Source: Planctomycetota bacterium
GTDB taxonomy: Bacteria; Planctomycetota; UBA11346
Assembly (NCBI GenBank): GCA_947470885.1
Contig: CANIXE010000048.1
Coordinates: forward strand, 1 to 9,976
Reading direction: 5' to 3'
DNA length: 9,976 bases
In this document: piece after piece, positions 1-7,659 of the stretch
How positions within the stretch are numbered: position 1 is the stretch's first letter
Layout of the letters: every line of letters starts with the position of its first letter
Made by a program: the position numbers and the translations under genes
The notes under the pieces: model-generated
What the model was told of the DNA's origin: nothing
What the model saw: only the letters and a program-made list of their open reading frames with translations
The model's database searches: none

Positions 1-95
1 GCTGGCGCTCGGCGCTCCCAGTGGAAACCGCTGCTTCCCGCGCTGAATTGACCGCAGGCAATACCAAGAAAAAATAAACCGTCTGTACCTGTCAT
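1..95 (-). CDS. possible start of a further operon gene (partial, cut by window edge)
   Basis: The TAA stop of the acyltransferase gene overlaps an ATG (TAATG), and the frame opened by this ATG stays open for 31 codons to the window edge. It would begin MTGTDGLFFLGIACGQ. Stop-start overlaps of this kind fit the tight junctions in the rest of the operon. Against it: there is no Shine-Dalgarno sequence before the ATG, the stretch holds AT-rich codons (TTA, TTT, TTT, CTT) unlike the neighbours, and 31 open codons are weak evidence in GC-rich DNA. No family is recognised. If it is not a gene, this segment is simply the 3' flank of the operon; no terminator hairpin is visible in it. Confidence 0.2.
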   Translation of the reverse strand, partial: MTGTDGLFFLGIACGQFSAGSSGFHWERRAP

Positions 96-1102
96 TACTG
101 CTGCCGATACGTCTGGAACCACGATCCTGGTTTGCCGGTGCGATGGCGCCAGCGTTCCACCAGGGTGGCATGGCGTACGGGATCGCACAGGACGCCGCCG
201 GCGGGAAACGCCGTGTCCAGGCGGCCGATGCGTTTCTTGTAGGCCAGCAGGCTGTCGTCCGGGGCGGCGGTGGTGCCACCCCCCAGGTGGAGAAACCGAC
301 AGCCTTTGCCCGCGGCCCAGGCGGCAGCGGCGGGGAATAGGAGGTTGCCGGCGACATTGCCGGCGGCGCCATCCGCCCGGCCGCTGAGGTGGTAGTGGGC
401 CCATACCGGGCCCGCGAAAAACAGGGCCGCTGCCGCCGCCTGGCCCGCTGGATCCCGGACAGTGACCAGGGCCATGGCCTCCCCCAAGCCATTCAGAGCC
501 GCGTAATACGCGTCGGAGAACCGGTAGGCCGCCCCGGCCTCCAGGCGGTCCATGGTGGCGTCGTAGATCGCCCGGAATTCCGTGAGATCACCAGCCGGGC
601 ACTGGACCTCGGCGCGGAAGCCCTGCTTTTCCCCCCGGTTCATCTGACTGCGCTGGTTGGCGCAGCGGGCCCCGGCGAAGGGTTCCCCATCCGCCAGGGG
701 GATGGCCGCCGTGGCATGGGGGGCTTGACGCCAGGCCCCCTCGGGCAGGGCCAGATCCAACCCAGGATGCCCCCGCAGGAATACGTTGACGATGCCATCG
801 GCGGCGAGAGCTGAGGATAATTCAGGCCACAGGGCCAGGCCGTTGCCCGTCACCAGGGGCGCGGCGTAGCCGTAGGGCGATTCCGCGTCGCAGGCGGCTT
901 CCCCCAGCCATTCCGGCACCGGACGGATGACCAGGGGCACGGCCAGGCGATCGCCTCCAGAAGTGGCCACGACGAGTTCCACCCGCTGGCCCAACGCCGC
1001 GGCGGCGATGTAGGCGGGATCGTGGTAGACGTCCGCCGGCAAGCCGGCCGACGCCGCCCGCCAAGCGGCGGCATCCGCCACGGGAATCCGCTGAACGCTC
1101 AT
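95..1102 (-). CDS. FemAB/BioF2-like GNAT-fold acyltransferase
   Basis: The 335-residue protein looks like the FemAB/Acetyltransf_6 (BioF2-like) group, whose members transfer acyl or aminoacyl groups to amino groups of sugars or peptides. Seen in the sequence: an N-terminal half with SPYGYAAPL (about 75-83), a basic segment QRSQMNRGEKQGF (150-162) like the R-N-x-R-K-A region of the family, then a GNAT-like C-terminal half with HYHLSGR (236-242), NLLFPAAAAWAAGKG (253-267) and LHLGGGTT (271-278), ending in an AYKKRIG segment (287-293). No signal peptide or membrane segment is seen, so it is probably cytoplasmic. The start at 1102 is preferred over upstream in-frame ATGs because it forms an ATGA overlap with the mini-ORF and follows a GGTGAAGG-like sequence, though that lies very close to the ATG. 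It ends the nonulosonate operon. Inference: it may N-acylate the amino-sugar intermediate, the step normally done by LegH; it could instead modify a peptide or glycan. The family call is fairly sure, the substrate is not. Confidence 0.83.
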   Translation of the reverse strand: MSVQRIPVADAAAWRAASAGLPADVYHDPAYIAAAALGQRVELVVATSGGDRLAVPLVIRPVPEWLGEAACDAESPYGYAAPLVTGNGLALWPELSSALAADGIVNVFLRGHPGLDLALPEGAWRQAPHATAAIPLADGEPFAGARCANQRSQMNRGEKQGFRAEVQCPAGDLTEFRAIYDATMDRLEAGAAYRFSDAYYAALNGLGEAMALVTVRDPAGQAAAAALFFAGPVWAHYHLSGRADGAAGNVAGNLLFPAAAAWAAGKGCRFLHLGGGTTAAPDDSLLAYKKRIGRLDTAFPAGGVLCDPVRHATLVERWRHRTGKPGSWFQTYRQQ

Positions 1103-1106
1103 GCCT
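1074..1106 (-). repeat. direct repeat copy A (acyltransferase start region)
   Basis: This is a 33-bp segment covering the ATGA junction and first codons of the acyltransferase gene. It matches 1145-1177 at 31 of 33 positions, offset by 71 bp. The two differences lie inside codons 5 and 6. Weaker similarity continues beyond the 33 bp with a small indel (both copies next encode an Ala-Ala-Trp stretch), so the original duplicated unit was probably the full 71 bp. Confidence 0.85.
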
Positions 1107-1173
1107 TCACCGATGCCGGCCAGGCGGCCGGCGCTCCCGGCGACTCCGCCACGGGGATCTGCTGAACGCTCAT
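1099..1173 (-). CDS. 24-codon mini-ORF duplicating the acyltransferase N-terminus
   Basis: The ATG at 1173-1171 overlaps the TGA of the epimerase gene (ATGA), and the TGA at 1101-1099 overlaps the ATG of the acyltransferase gene (ATGA). The peptide starts MSVQQIPVAES, against MSVQRIPVADA for the acyltransferase, and has a later AAWPAS where the acyltransferase has AAWRAAS. It is therefore the relic of a tandem duplication of the gene start. It may be translated as a relay that passes ribosomes from the epimerase to the acyltransferase, or may be inert. There is no clear Shine-Dalgarno before it, so translation would depend on coupling to the epimerase stop. A stable functional peptide is unlikely. 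Confidence 0.35.
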   Translation of the reverse strand: MSVQQIPVAESPGAPAAWPASVKA

Positions 1174-1177
1174 GCCT
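1145..1177 (-). repeat. direct repeat copy B (neuC/mini-ORF junction)
   Basis: This is the second copy of the 33-bp repeat. It covers the end of the epimerase gene and the start of the 24-codon mini-ORF. Because the offset of 71 bp is not a multiple of three, the frame opened here cannot run into the acyltransferase frame. It closes at the TGA that overlaps the acyltransferase ATG. Confidence 0.85.
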
Positions 1178-2270
1178 GGGTGGTGATCCGGGGATCGCGG
1201 ACAAGGCTTGCGAGAACCTCCACCACTTTGGTGGCGGTGCGGCCATCGCCGTAGGGATTCAGCTCTGGCTTGGCGTGAATCCGCAGCTCCGGGGCGGCGG
1301 CTACGGCCTCGGCCAATGAAGCGGGGGTGGGATGCTCCACCGTGCGCACCGAAGCGCCCCGGGGCCGGCCCTGCTGCCGGGTGCCCAGGTCGATGGTGGC
1401 CGCCCCCAGGCTGGGGGCCTCCACCAGCCCGGCGGAGGAATTGCCGATCTGTAGGCCGCACACTCCGGTGAGGCTGCGGAAAAACCGGGCTCCGTGGTTC
1501 CCCAGGACGTGGCGCCTCGGCCCAGCGAGAAACCGCCAGGTGGAGCTGACCCCGTCGCTGCCGGGATCGCCGTTGGGGCTGCTGAAGAAAATCTGTCCGG
1601 GGAAGGTTGTGGCCCAGGCGGCCAGGGCGGCCAGGGCGTTGGCGGTCTGGGCCGGATCCCGGGTCACGGGATGCAGGGCCACCACCGCATCGCCGGCGGC
1701 GGGGGTGACGCCGATGATCCCGGCGATTTCCGCCGGGGACAGCAGGCCTTCGGCGGCGATGGCATCCAGGCCCGGTTCGCCCACCACGTGGATCCGCCAG
1801 GGTTCCTCGGCCAAGGCCTCCAGGCGCTTCCCGGCCTGCTCGTGGGCGGGAAAATGCAGATGGGCCAGCTTGCTGACGGCGTCTCGAATCTGGTCGTCGA
1901 TGGCCCCAGCAGTGCGTTCGCCGCCCGACAGATGGGCGATCACCGCCCCGGAAAGCATCACCGGGATGGCCAGTTCCAGCAGTTCAAAGCGATCCCCCAG
2001 CAACAGGACGGCCTCAGCCTCCCGGGTCTGCAAAAGATCCCGCAGGTCCCGCTGGTGGACCAGACCCAGGGAATCCGCCGGACGGGGCAGGCGGTGGACC
2101 TCCAGGCCCACCGTTTCCACGGGCAGGGGCGTGCCCGCATCCAGATGCATCCCGCCCACGACGAAGGTGGTGGTGAAGCGGGGATCGTGACGCAGCAGGC
2201 GCACGATGGGGGCCAGCTGGCCGAATTCACTGCGACTCGTGCTCACCACCACCAGGCGGATGGGATTCAT
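1170..2270 (-). CDS. neuC: hydrolysing UDP-N-acetylglucosamine 2-epimerase homologue (NeuC/LegG type)
   Basis: This 366-residue GT-B-fold enzyme belongs to the UDP-GlcNAc 2-epimerase family, hydrolysing branch. NeuC makes ManNAc from UDP-GlcNAc. LegG acts on UDP-diacetylbacillosamine to give 2,4-diacetamido-2,4,6-trideoxymannose, and the dehydratase and aminotransferase upstream favour the LegG role. Motifs seen: GDRFE (92-96), HLSGGERTAGAIDDQIRD (113-130), LHF (138-140), VVGEPGLD (162-169), HPVTRD (200-205), GNSSAG (276-281) and NPYGDG (338-343), so the fold is complete at normal length. From memory, homologues more often show Glu or His after the Thr of the GGE-x-T motif and IRH where this protein has IRD. 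The start at 2270 forms an ATGA overlap with the fused synthase upstream and has GGAG eight bases before it; the N-terminus MNPIRLVVVSTSRSEFGQL fits the family. Cytoplasmic. Confidence 0.9.
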   Translation of the reverse strand: MNPIRLVVVSTSRSEFGQLAPIVRLLRHDPRFTTTFVVGGMHLDAGTPLPVETVGLEVHRLPRPADSLGLVHQRDLRDLLQTREAEAVLLLGDRFELLELAIPVMLSGAVIAHLSGGERTAGAIDDQIRDAVSKLAHLHFPAHEQAGKRLEALAEEPWRIHVVGEPGLDAIAAEGLLSPAEIAGIIGVTPAAGDAVVALHPVTRDPAQTANALAALAAWATTFPGQIFFSSPNGDPGSDGVSSTWRFLAGPRRHVLGNHGARFFRSLTGVCGLQIGNSSAGLVEAPSLGAATIDLGTRQQGRPRGASVRTVEHPTPASLAEAVAAAPELRIHAKPELNPYGDGRTATKVVEVLASLVRDPRITTQA

Positions 2271-4018
2271 GCCAGGGTCTCCGGGGTGATGGGATCCAGG
2301 TGGTCGATGGCCCGGGCGGCGGTGCGGCCCACCACTTCCGCCCAGGCGGACACCGGCAGGCCGGTTTCCGTGCGCAGGCCGGTGAGATCTTCGGCGGTGA
2401 TGACCTGGCCGGCGGCGATGGCCCGGGCGGCGCACAGGCGTTTACGCACCACCAGCTTGGTCCCGGCCTCGCTGGCCCGGGGTACTTTGTGGCCATCCCC
2501 AAGCGCCCGCTCCGCCTTGCGCACCAGGTCGATTTGGCGCTTCAATTCCGCCGGTTCCAGGCTCATCCGGTGATCCGGGCCAGGACGGTTCACATCGCAG
2601 GTCAGATGCTTTTCCCAGATGTCCATCCCCACGCCGACTGCCGCAAGGGCGGCTTCCGGACCGGGGTAGTGGTCGCTCAGACCCACGGGCAGGCCGGTGG
2701 CCCGGCGCAGGGTGGCGATGGCCCGGACGTTCATCTCATCCAGGGGCGCGGGGTATTGGCTGACGCAGTGGAACAGGGCCAGTCCCGGGCCGCCGTTGGC
2801 GGTGAGAATATTCCGCAAGGTGTCCACCGCCGTCAGGACCTCGGTGAGATCCCCCATGCCCGTGGACAACAGCAGGGGCATACTATGGCTCCGGCACAAA
2901 TCGGCGATCTGGGCCAAGAAGGGCAGGTTGTCCAACTCGGCGGAACCCACCTTCATCGCCGGCACGCCCAGGGTGGCGAGGAACCGGGCGGACACGATCT
3001 CGTCCGGGGTGGACATGAAGTGGATGCCCCGGGCAGCCGCGTGGTCCCGCAATTCCGCGTGCCAAGCCTCCGGCAATTCCAGGGCCTTGAGCATCGTGTA
3101 CTGATCGACGGCACCGGTGGCATCCTGCTGATAAGCCGCGGTGGCGGCCCCGGGCTTCACCAGCAGTTCGGTGCGCCAGGTCTGGAATTTCACCGCGTCT
3201 GCGCCCGCATCGGCGGCGGCATCCACCAGGCGGTGGGCCTCCGCCAGGTCGCCGTCGTGGTTGACCCCGGCCTCGGCAATGATGTAGGCCGGATGGCCCG
3301 GGCCGATCAGTCGACCGCCCAGGCGGAATGGGGTGACCACCGGAGTGGCCAGGGCCTCGGCCACCTGGAGATCGCTGGGGTGGTCCACATCCACCGCGTG
3401 GGCCGCATCCAGCAGCACTGCCCGGGTGCGCCCGGGCTGGACGAAATGCTTGCCGGCGTGGACGTCAGCGGCGCTGCCGACGTAAACCGCACCGGTCAGA
3501 CGGAAGGCCGGGGGCAGATCCTGACGCCGGGTGGCGGCCAGATCCGGCACCAGGGCGTGGATCACGCCGCCGACCTGGCGGAAGCTCCATGCAGGATGGT
3601 GTTCCGCCGGACAGACGCTGACCACCGGATCCTGATCATAGGCCAACACCGCATCGGCGATATGCCGGCCGGTCACCAGGGGACTGGTGGCTTGGACCAG
3701 GACGATGGGGGTGGCGTCCCCGGCGGTGATCCCCAGCACCGTCAAGGCATGACGGAGCACATCCATGCTGCCGGCGGTGTCGCTGGCCAGGTGGGCGGGG
3801 CGGACGTAGGGCGTTTCCGCGCCCCAGCGCCGGGCTTCGGCCAGCAGGTCGTCGGCATCGGAATCCACCACCACCCGGCCACCACCCAATAAACGACAGG
3901 CTTCCTTCGCGGCGCGGACGGCCCGGCCCACCAAGCTAACGCCGGCGACGGGCTGCAGATTCTTCTTGGGGATGCCCTTCGAGCCGCCCCGGACCGGGAT
4001 CACGATCAACGGAAACAT
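2267..4018 (-). CDS. neuA-neuB: bifunctional CMP-nonulosonate synthetase / nonulosonate synthase (NeuA-NeuB fusion)
   Basis: The 583-residue protein joins two consecutive pathway enzymes in reverse reaction order. Residues 1 to about 227 are a CMP-sugar synthetase (NeuA/LegF family): IPVRGGSKGIPKKN (7-20) is the CTP-binding loop, QATSPL (109-114) follows, and DVDHPSDLQVAE (210-221) holds the metal-binding Asp pair. Residues about 232 to 505 are a NeuB/LegI TIM barrel: AEAGVNHDGD (248-257), DAVKFQT (274-280), STGM (385-388), FHCVSQYPAP (416-425), GLSDHYPG (446-453) and EKHLT (469-473). Residues about 518 to 583 are the C-terminal SAF (antifreeze-like) domain; the usual KRPG-x-GI substrate loop reads LRTETGLP (548-555). 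NeuB condenses phosphoenolpyruvate with a six-carbon amino sugar, and NeuA activates the product with CTP. The start at 4018 is one base after the aminotransferase stop and has GAAGG eight bases upstream. The linker between the enzymes is very short. Both halves look intact. Confidence 0.94.
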   Translation of the reverse strand: MFPLIVIPVRGGSKGIPKKNLQPVAGVSLVGRAVRAAKEACRLLGGGRVVVDSDADDLLAEARRWGAETPYVRPAHLASDTAGSMDVLRHALTVLGITAGDATPIVLVQATSPLVTGRHIADAVLAYDQDPVVSVCPAEHHPAWSFRQVGGVIHALVPDLAATRRQDLPPAFRLTGAVYVGSAADVHAGKHFVQPGRTRAVLLDAAHAVDVDHPSDLQVAEALATPVVTPFRLGGRLIGPGHPAYIIAEAGVNHDGDLAEAHRLVDAAADAGADAVKFQTWRTELLVKPGAATAAYQQDATGAVDQYTMLKALELPEAWHAELRDHAAARGIHFMSTPDEIVSARFLATLGVPAMKVGSAELDNLPFLAQIADLCRSHSMPLLLSTGMGDLTEVLTAVDTLRNILTANGGPGLALFHCVSQYPAPLDEMNVRAIATLRRATGLPVGLSDHYPGPEAALAAVGVGMDIWEKHLTCDVNRPGPDHRMSLEPAELKRQIDLVRKAERALGDGHKVPRASEAGTKLVVRKRLCAARAIAAGQVITAEDLTGLRTETGLPVSAWAEVVGRTAARAIDHLDPITPETLA

Positions 4019-4019
4019 A

Positions 4020-5141
<1,122 letters not shown>

Positions 5142-5182
5142 GGGGCTCGGTGGGTAGACGGTTGGACGACAGACGTGAATTC

Positions 5183-5194
5183 GGGGGCGCCCCC
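5183..5194. repeat. 12-bp perfect GC palindrome between dehydratase and aminotransferase
   Basis: GGGGGCGCCCCC is a perfect palindrome located three bases after the dehydratase TAA. It has no loop and is not followed by a T run, so it is not a standard terminator. It may be a chance GC-rich sequence, a protein site or a weak RNA structure. Confidence 0.4.
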
Positions 5195-5197
5195 TGT

Positions 5198-6466
5198 TTA
5201 CATTTTTTGGTCGAGGGACTTGCCAGTTTCCTGGTGGTGCAGCATGGGGATCAATTTGCCCAGGGCGGTGACCAGTTCAGCTTTTGCCGGGGGCAAGCCA
5301 GTGACGCAGGCCCGATCCACCAGCTGGAGGAATCCCCCCAGGGCCTGGCGCTGGGGCGCCTTGCCCGCCACCGCCCGGCAGCTGGCCAGTTCGCAATCAA
5401 TGGCGTATTCATCCTTGCCGATGAATTCCTCGATGTCTTTTTCGCCGCTGGTGTCGCTGTGGGTCACCAGCACGGGCCAACGGCCCCGCTCCCGGGCACC
5501 CTCGACGGCGGCCTTGGCGGTGGCCTCGTCCCGGTGCCATTCGGGGGTCAGGCCAAAGGAGCGCAGGGTGTGTTCGGCGATATCGGTGAACTTCACCAAG
5601 TCCTTCTCGGGATCCAGGGTGGGCACCAGCACATGGTGGTGGGGCGCGACAAACGCGGCCAACAGACAGAGCTGGCCCGCTTCCACCGGGCTGACCAGAT
5701 ATCGGCGAATATCCCCAGGGGCGGCCAAGGGCTGGTTTTTCTCCAGGCGCTGGAGGAACGACCAGGGCAGACTGCCATCGCTGAAAGCGACATTGGCGAA
5801 GCGGGTGGTGGTGATCCGGGGCAGGGAAGGGGCAATGCCGCCATCCAGAATGCTGGCCGGAGAACCCGGGGTGGCGTGGGCCCACAGCAGCAACTCCATG
5901 GCCCGCTTGCTGGCCCCCATCAGGCTCACCGGATTGGCGGCCTTGTCGGTGCTGACCAGGAACACGCCCTCGTTGCCGTGCCCCTGACGGCGCAGGGTGG
6001 CCAGGAACCGATCGGCCTTGGTCAGGTTCACCTCCAGCATCCGCGCCAGACTGAACTCGTCCCGTTCCGAGCGGACGTGCTTCAACGCGGCAAACGACAG
6101 GACCACATCGAAGGGCGATTGGGTACTCAGGTAGCCCGCCGCCAGATTGCTGCCGTAATCCAGGGGCTGGACCGCGAATTCGCCCTTGAATTCATGGGCG
6201 TTGGTCCGCACCGAGCGGACCAGTTCCGCCAGGTTGTTTTCCGCGGGATCCAGCACGTGGACCGCAGCGGGCTGGAATTCCAGCAGGGCCAGCAAGGTGG
6301 CTGAACCGATGCTGCCGGCGCCGCCGGCCACCAGGATACGCCGCCCAAGGATGGCATCCGAGAGGGTATGGGCCTGGGCGGCGATGTCGGCGGCGAAGAA
6401 CGGGGCGCTCCGGCCGGTGACGGATTGGGCGATGGATTCGATGCGGGGGGTCAGGCAGAGGGGCAT
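5198..6466 (-). CDS. UDP-N-acetylglucosamine 4,6-dehydratase-like short-chain dehydrogenase (LegB role)
   Basis: The 422-residue protein is of the polysaccharide biosynthesis (CapD/FlaA1/WbpM/PglF-like) extended SDR family. It would convert UDP-GlcNAc to the 4-keto-6-deoxy sugar used by the aminotransferase next to it. Seen: an N-terminal lead of about 40 residues, the NAD(P)-binding GGAGSIGS (48-55), AALKHV (126-131), VSTDKAANPVSLMGASKR (171-188), RFANVAFSDGS (222-232) and DIRRYLVSPVEAGQL (252-266). The catalytic Tyr-x-x-x-Lys of most SDRs is Met183-x-x-x-Lys187, the Ser/Thr-Met-Lys arrangement known from WbpM-type dehydratases, with Asp174-Lys175 just before it. There are no membrane segments, so this is the short soluble form. 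About 130 residues after the SDR core (including HSDTSGEKDIEEFI, 336-349) form a C-terminal extension, which I associate with nonulosonate-cluster dehydratases from memory. The start is 10 bp after the upstream stop, with no clear Shine-Dalgarno. Confidence 0.88.
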   Translation of the reverse strand: MPLCLTPRIESIAQSVTGRSAPFFAADIAAQAHTLSDAILGRRILVAGGAGSIGSATLLALLEFQPAAVHVLDPAENNLAELVRSVRTNAHEFKGEFAVQPLDYGSNLAAGYLSTQSPFDVVLSFAALKHVRSERDEFSLARMLEVNLTKADRFLATLRRQGHGNEGVFLVSTDKAANPVSLMGASKRAMELLLWAHATPGSPASILDGGIAPSLPRITTTRFANVAFSDGSLPWSFLQRLEKNQPLAAPGDIRRYLVSPVEAGQLCLLAAFVAPHHHVLVPTLDPEKDLVKFTDIAEHTLRSFGLTPEWHRDEATAKAAVEGARERGRWPVLVTHSDTSGEKDIEEFIGKDEYAIDCELASCRAVAGKAPQRQALGGFLQLVDRACVTGLPPAKAELVTALGKLIPMLHHQETGKSLDQKM

Positions 6467-6476
6467 TGCGCCAGCA

Positions 6477-7658
6477 TCAGCCCAGTAGAGCGGATGCCAC
6501 TGCCGACACCCGGGCGGTGGCCCCCCCGACCGGCGGCAACTGGGGCCGCGGTCCTCCCCCCGCTAGGGCTCGGGCCACTGCCGGGGCTAAGTCCTGATGC
6601 CGGACCACCCCCAGGGACAGCCCCATCTCGGCATAGGGTGCCCCCCAGGTGCTGGCGCTCTGATCCCAAGTCACCAGGGGCTTGCCCAGGAGGACCGCCT
6701 CCAGGCCGACGGTGCTGGTCATGGTCACCACCAGATCGCAGGCGGCCAGCAGTTCCGCCAGGTTTTCCCCACGGAAACTGTGGCTGACCTGGGGCCCTTC
6801 CGGGGGCAAGGTGTACTGGTCGTTGGGATGGGGCCGGATCACCAGTTGCCAATCCGGATGATCCCCCAGGGCCGCCACCAGGGCGGATTCCACCCCCCGG
6901 GGCACCGAGGGATCTTGGGGTTCCGGCTGGGAGGCCCAGAGGATGAGTTTTTTATTCAACCAGCCCCGGCGTTCCCGCAGCCGTTGTCCCCGCTCCCCCA
7001 GGGTGGGATCCCCCAGGCGGTCGAAGGCCGGATTGCCGGTGACCACGATTTCATCCGGGTGTCGCCCCTGATCCAAGAGGCGCTGGCGCACCCCGGGGAC
7101 GGGGACGCAGACCCGGCTGGCATAGCCCGGTTGGCCGATCCACGCGGATTCCTCAATGGCGAACAGGTCCACCACGCAGATGGAGGAGATGCCCAGGCGG
7201 CCAGCGGCCAGGACCGCCGCCCGTTCCGCCCGGGGGGCGCTGGTGGTCAGCACCAGATCCGGGGCAAAGTGGCGGATCGCCCGTTCCAGGGCGGCCACCG
7301 GCAGGAAACATCGCCGACCCTCGGCGGCATAACGGCGGTCGGCCTCCAGAGCGCCGAATTCCCCCGCCAGGTCACCCCAACCCGCCCCCAGGTAGGCGAT
7401 GGACTCCTCAACGGGCACCGCGGGATTGGCAGGCAGGGTGGCCGCCAGCTCCGCCCCCCGTCGCCGGGCCTCCGCCGACAATAGGTCGGGGATGTCCATG
7501 AGCCGGGAAAACGGAACACCGCCGGCAGCACACGTGGCTGCGGCGGTGGTCAGGGCCAGGATCTCGACCCGCCAGCCAGCGGCTCGGCGGTCCAGGATCA
7601 CGGGCAGGAGGGCGTTGATGTGGCCGCCCCCATAGGCGACGGCCAACATCGCGGGCAT
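6477..7658 (-). CDS. GT-B-fold protein, possible CMP-sugar-dependent glycosyltransferase or epimerase-like enzyme
   Basis: The 393-residue protein has GT-B-fold features. A glycine-rich N-terminal loop AVAYGGGHINALLPVI (6-21) resembles the MurG/PseG/epimerase start. The C-terminal domain has VVTGNPAFDRL (205-215), LILWASQPEP (238-247), IRPHPND (274-280), LLAACDLVVTMTSTVGLEA (303-321) and LLGKPLVTWD (323-332). His-Pro plus a Ser/Thr motif is shared by CDP-glycerol transferases and several bacterial sialyl- and Kdo-transferases, and a related HP and GNSSAG pair occurs in hydrolysing epimerases. It lacks the GDRFE and GGE-x-T motifs of NeuC, so it is probably not a second epimerase. No signal peptide or transmembrane segment is seen. 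The start at 7658 is one base after the xylA stop; Met4 (7649) is an alternative. Position beside CMP-nonulosonate synthesis makes a nonulosonyltransferase plausible, but this is inference. No exact family is recognised. Confidence 0.82.
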   Translation of the reverse strand: MPAMLAVAYGGGHINALLPVILDRRAAGWRVEILALTTAAATCAAGGVPFSRLMDIPDLLSAEARRRGAELAATLPANPAVPVEESIAYLGAGWGDLAGEFGALEADRRYAAEGRRCFLPVAALERAIRHFAPDLVLTTSAPRAERAAVLAAGRLGISSICVVDLFAIEESAWIGQPGYASRVCVPVPGVRQRLLDQGRHPDEIVVTGNPAFDRLGDPTLGERGQRLRERRGWLNKKLILWASQPEPQDPSVPRGVESALVAALGDHPDWQLVIRPHPNDQYTLPPEGPQVSHSFRGENLAELLAACDLVVTMTSTVGLEAVLLGKPLVTWDQSASTWGAPYAEMGLSLGVVRHQDLAPAVARALAGGGPRPQLPPVGGATARVSAVASALLG

Positions 7659-7659
7659 G

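Noticed and set aside
1102..1246. Longer N-terminus for the acyltransferase, from an ATG at 1246
   Set aside because: It would overlap the neuC 3' end by 77 bp, has Pro/Arg-rich non-family sequence, and bypasses the ATGA junction where the family-like N-terminus starts.
6477..7658. PseG (UDP-sugar hydrolase of the pseudaminic acid pathway)
   Set aside because: The N-terminal glycine-rich loop is similar in style, but the typical PseG start was not seen and the protein is longer. The 2-epimerase in the operon points to the legionaminic route.
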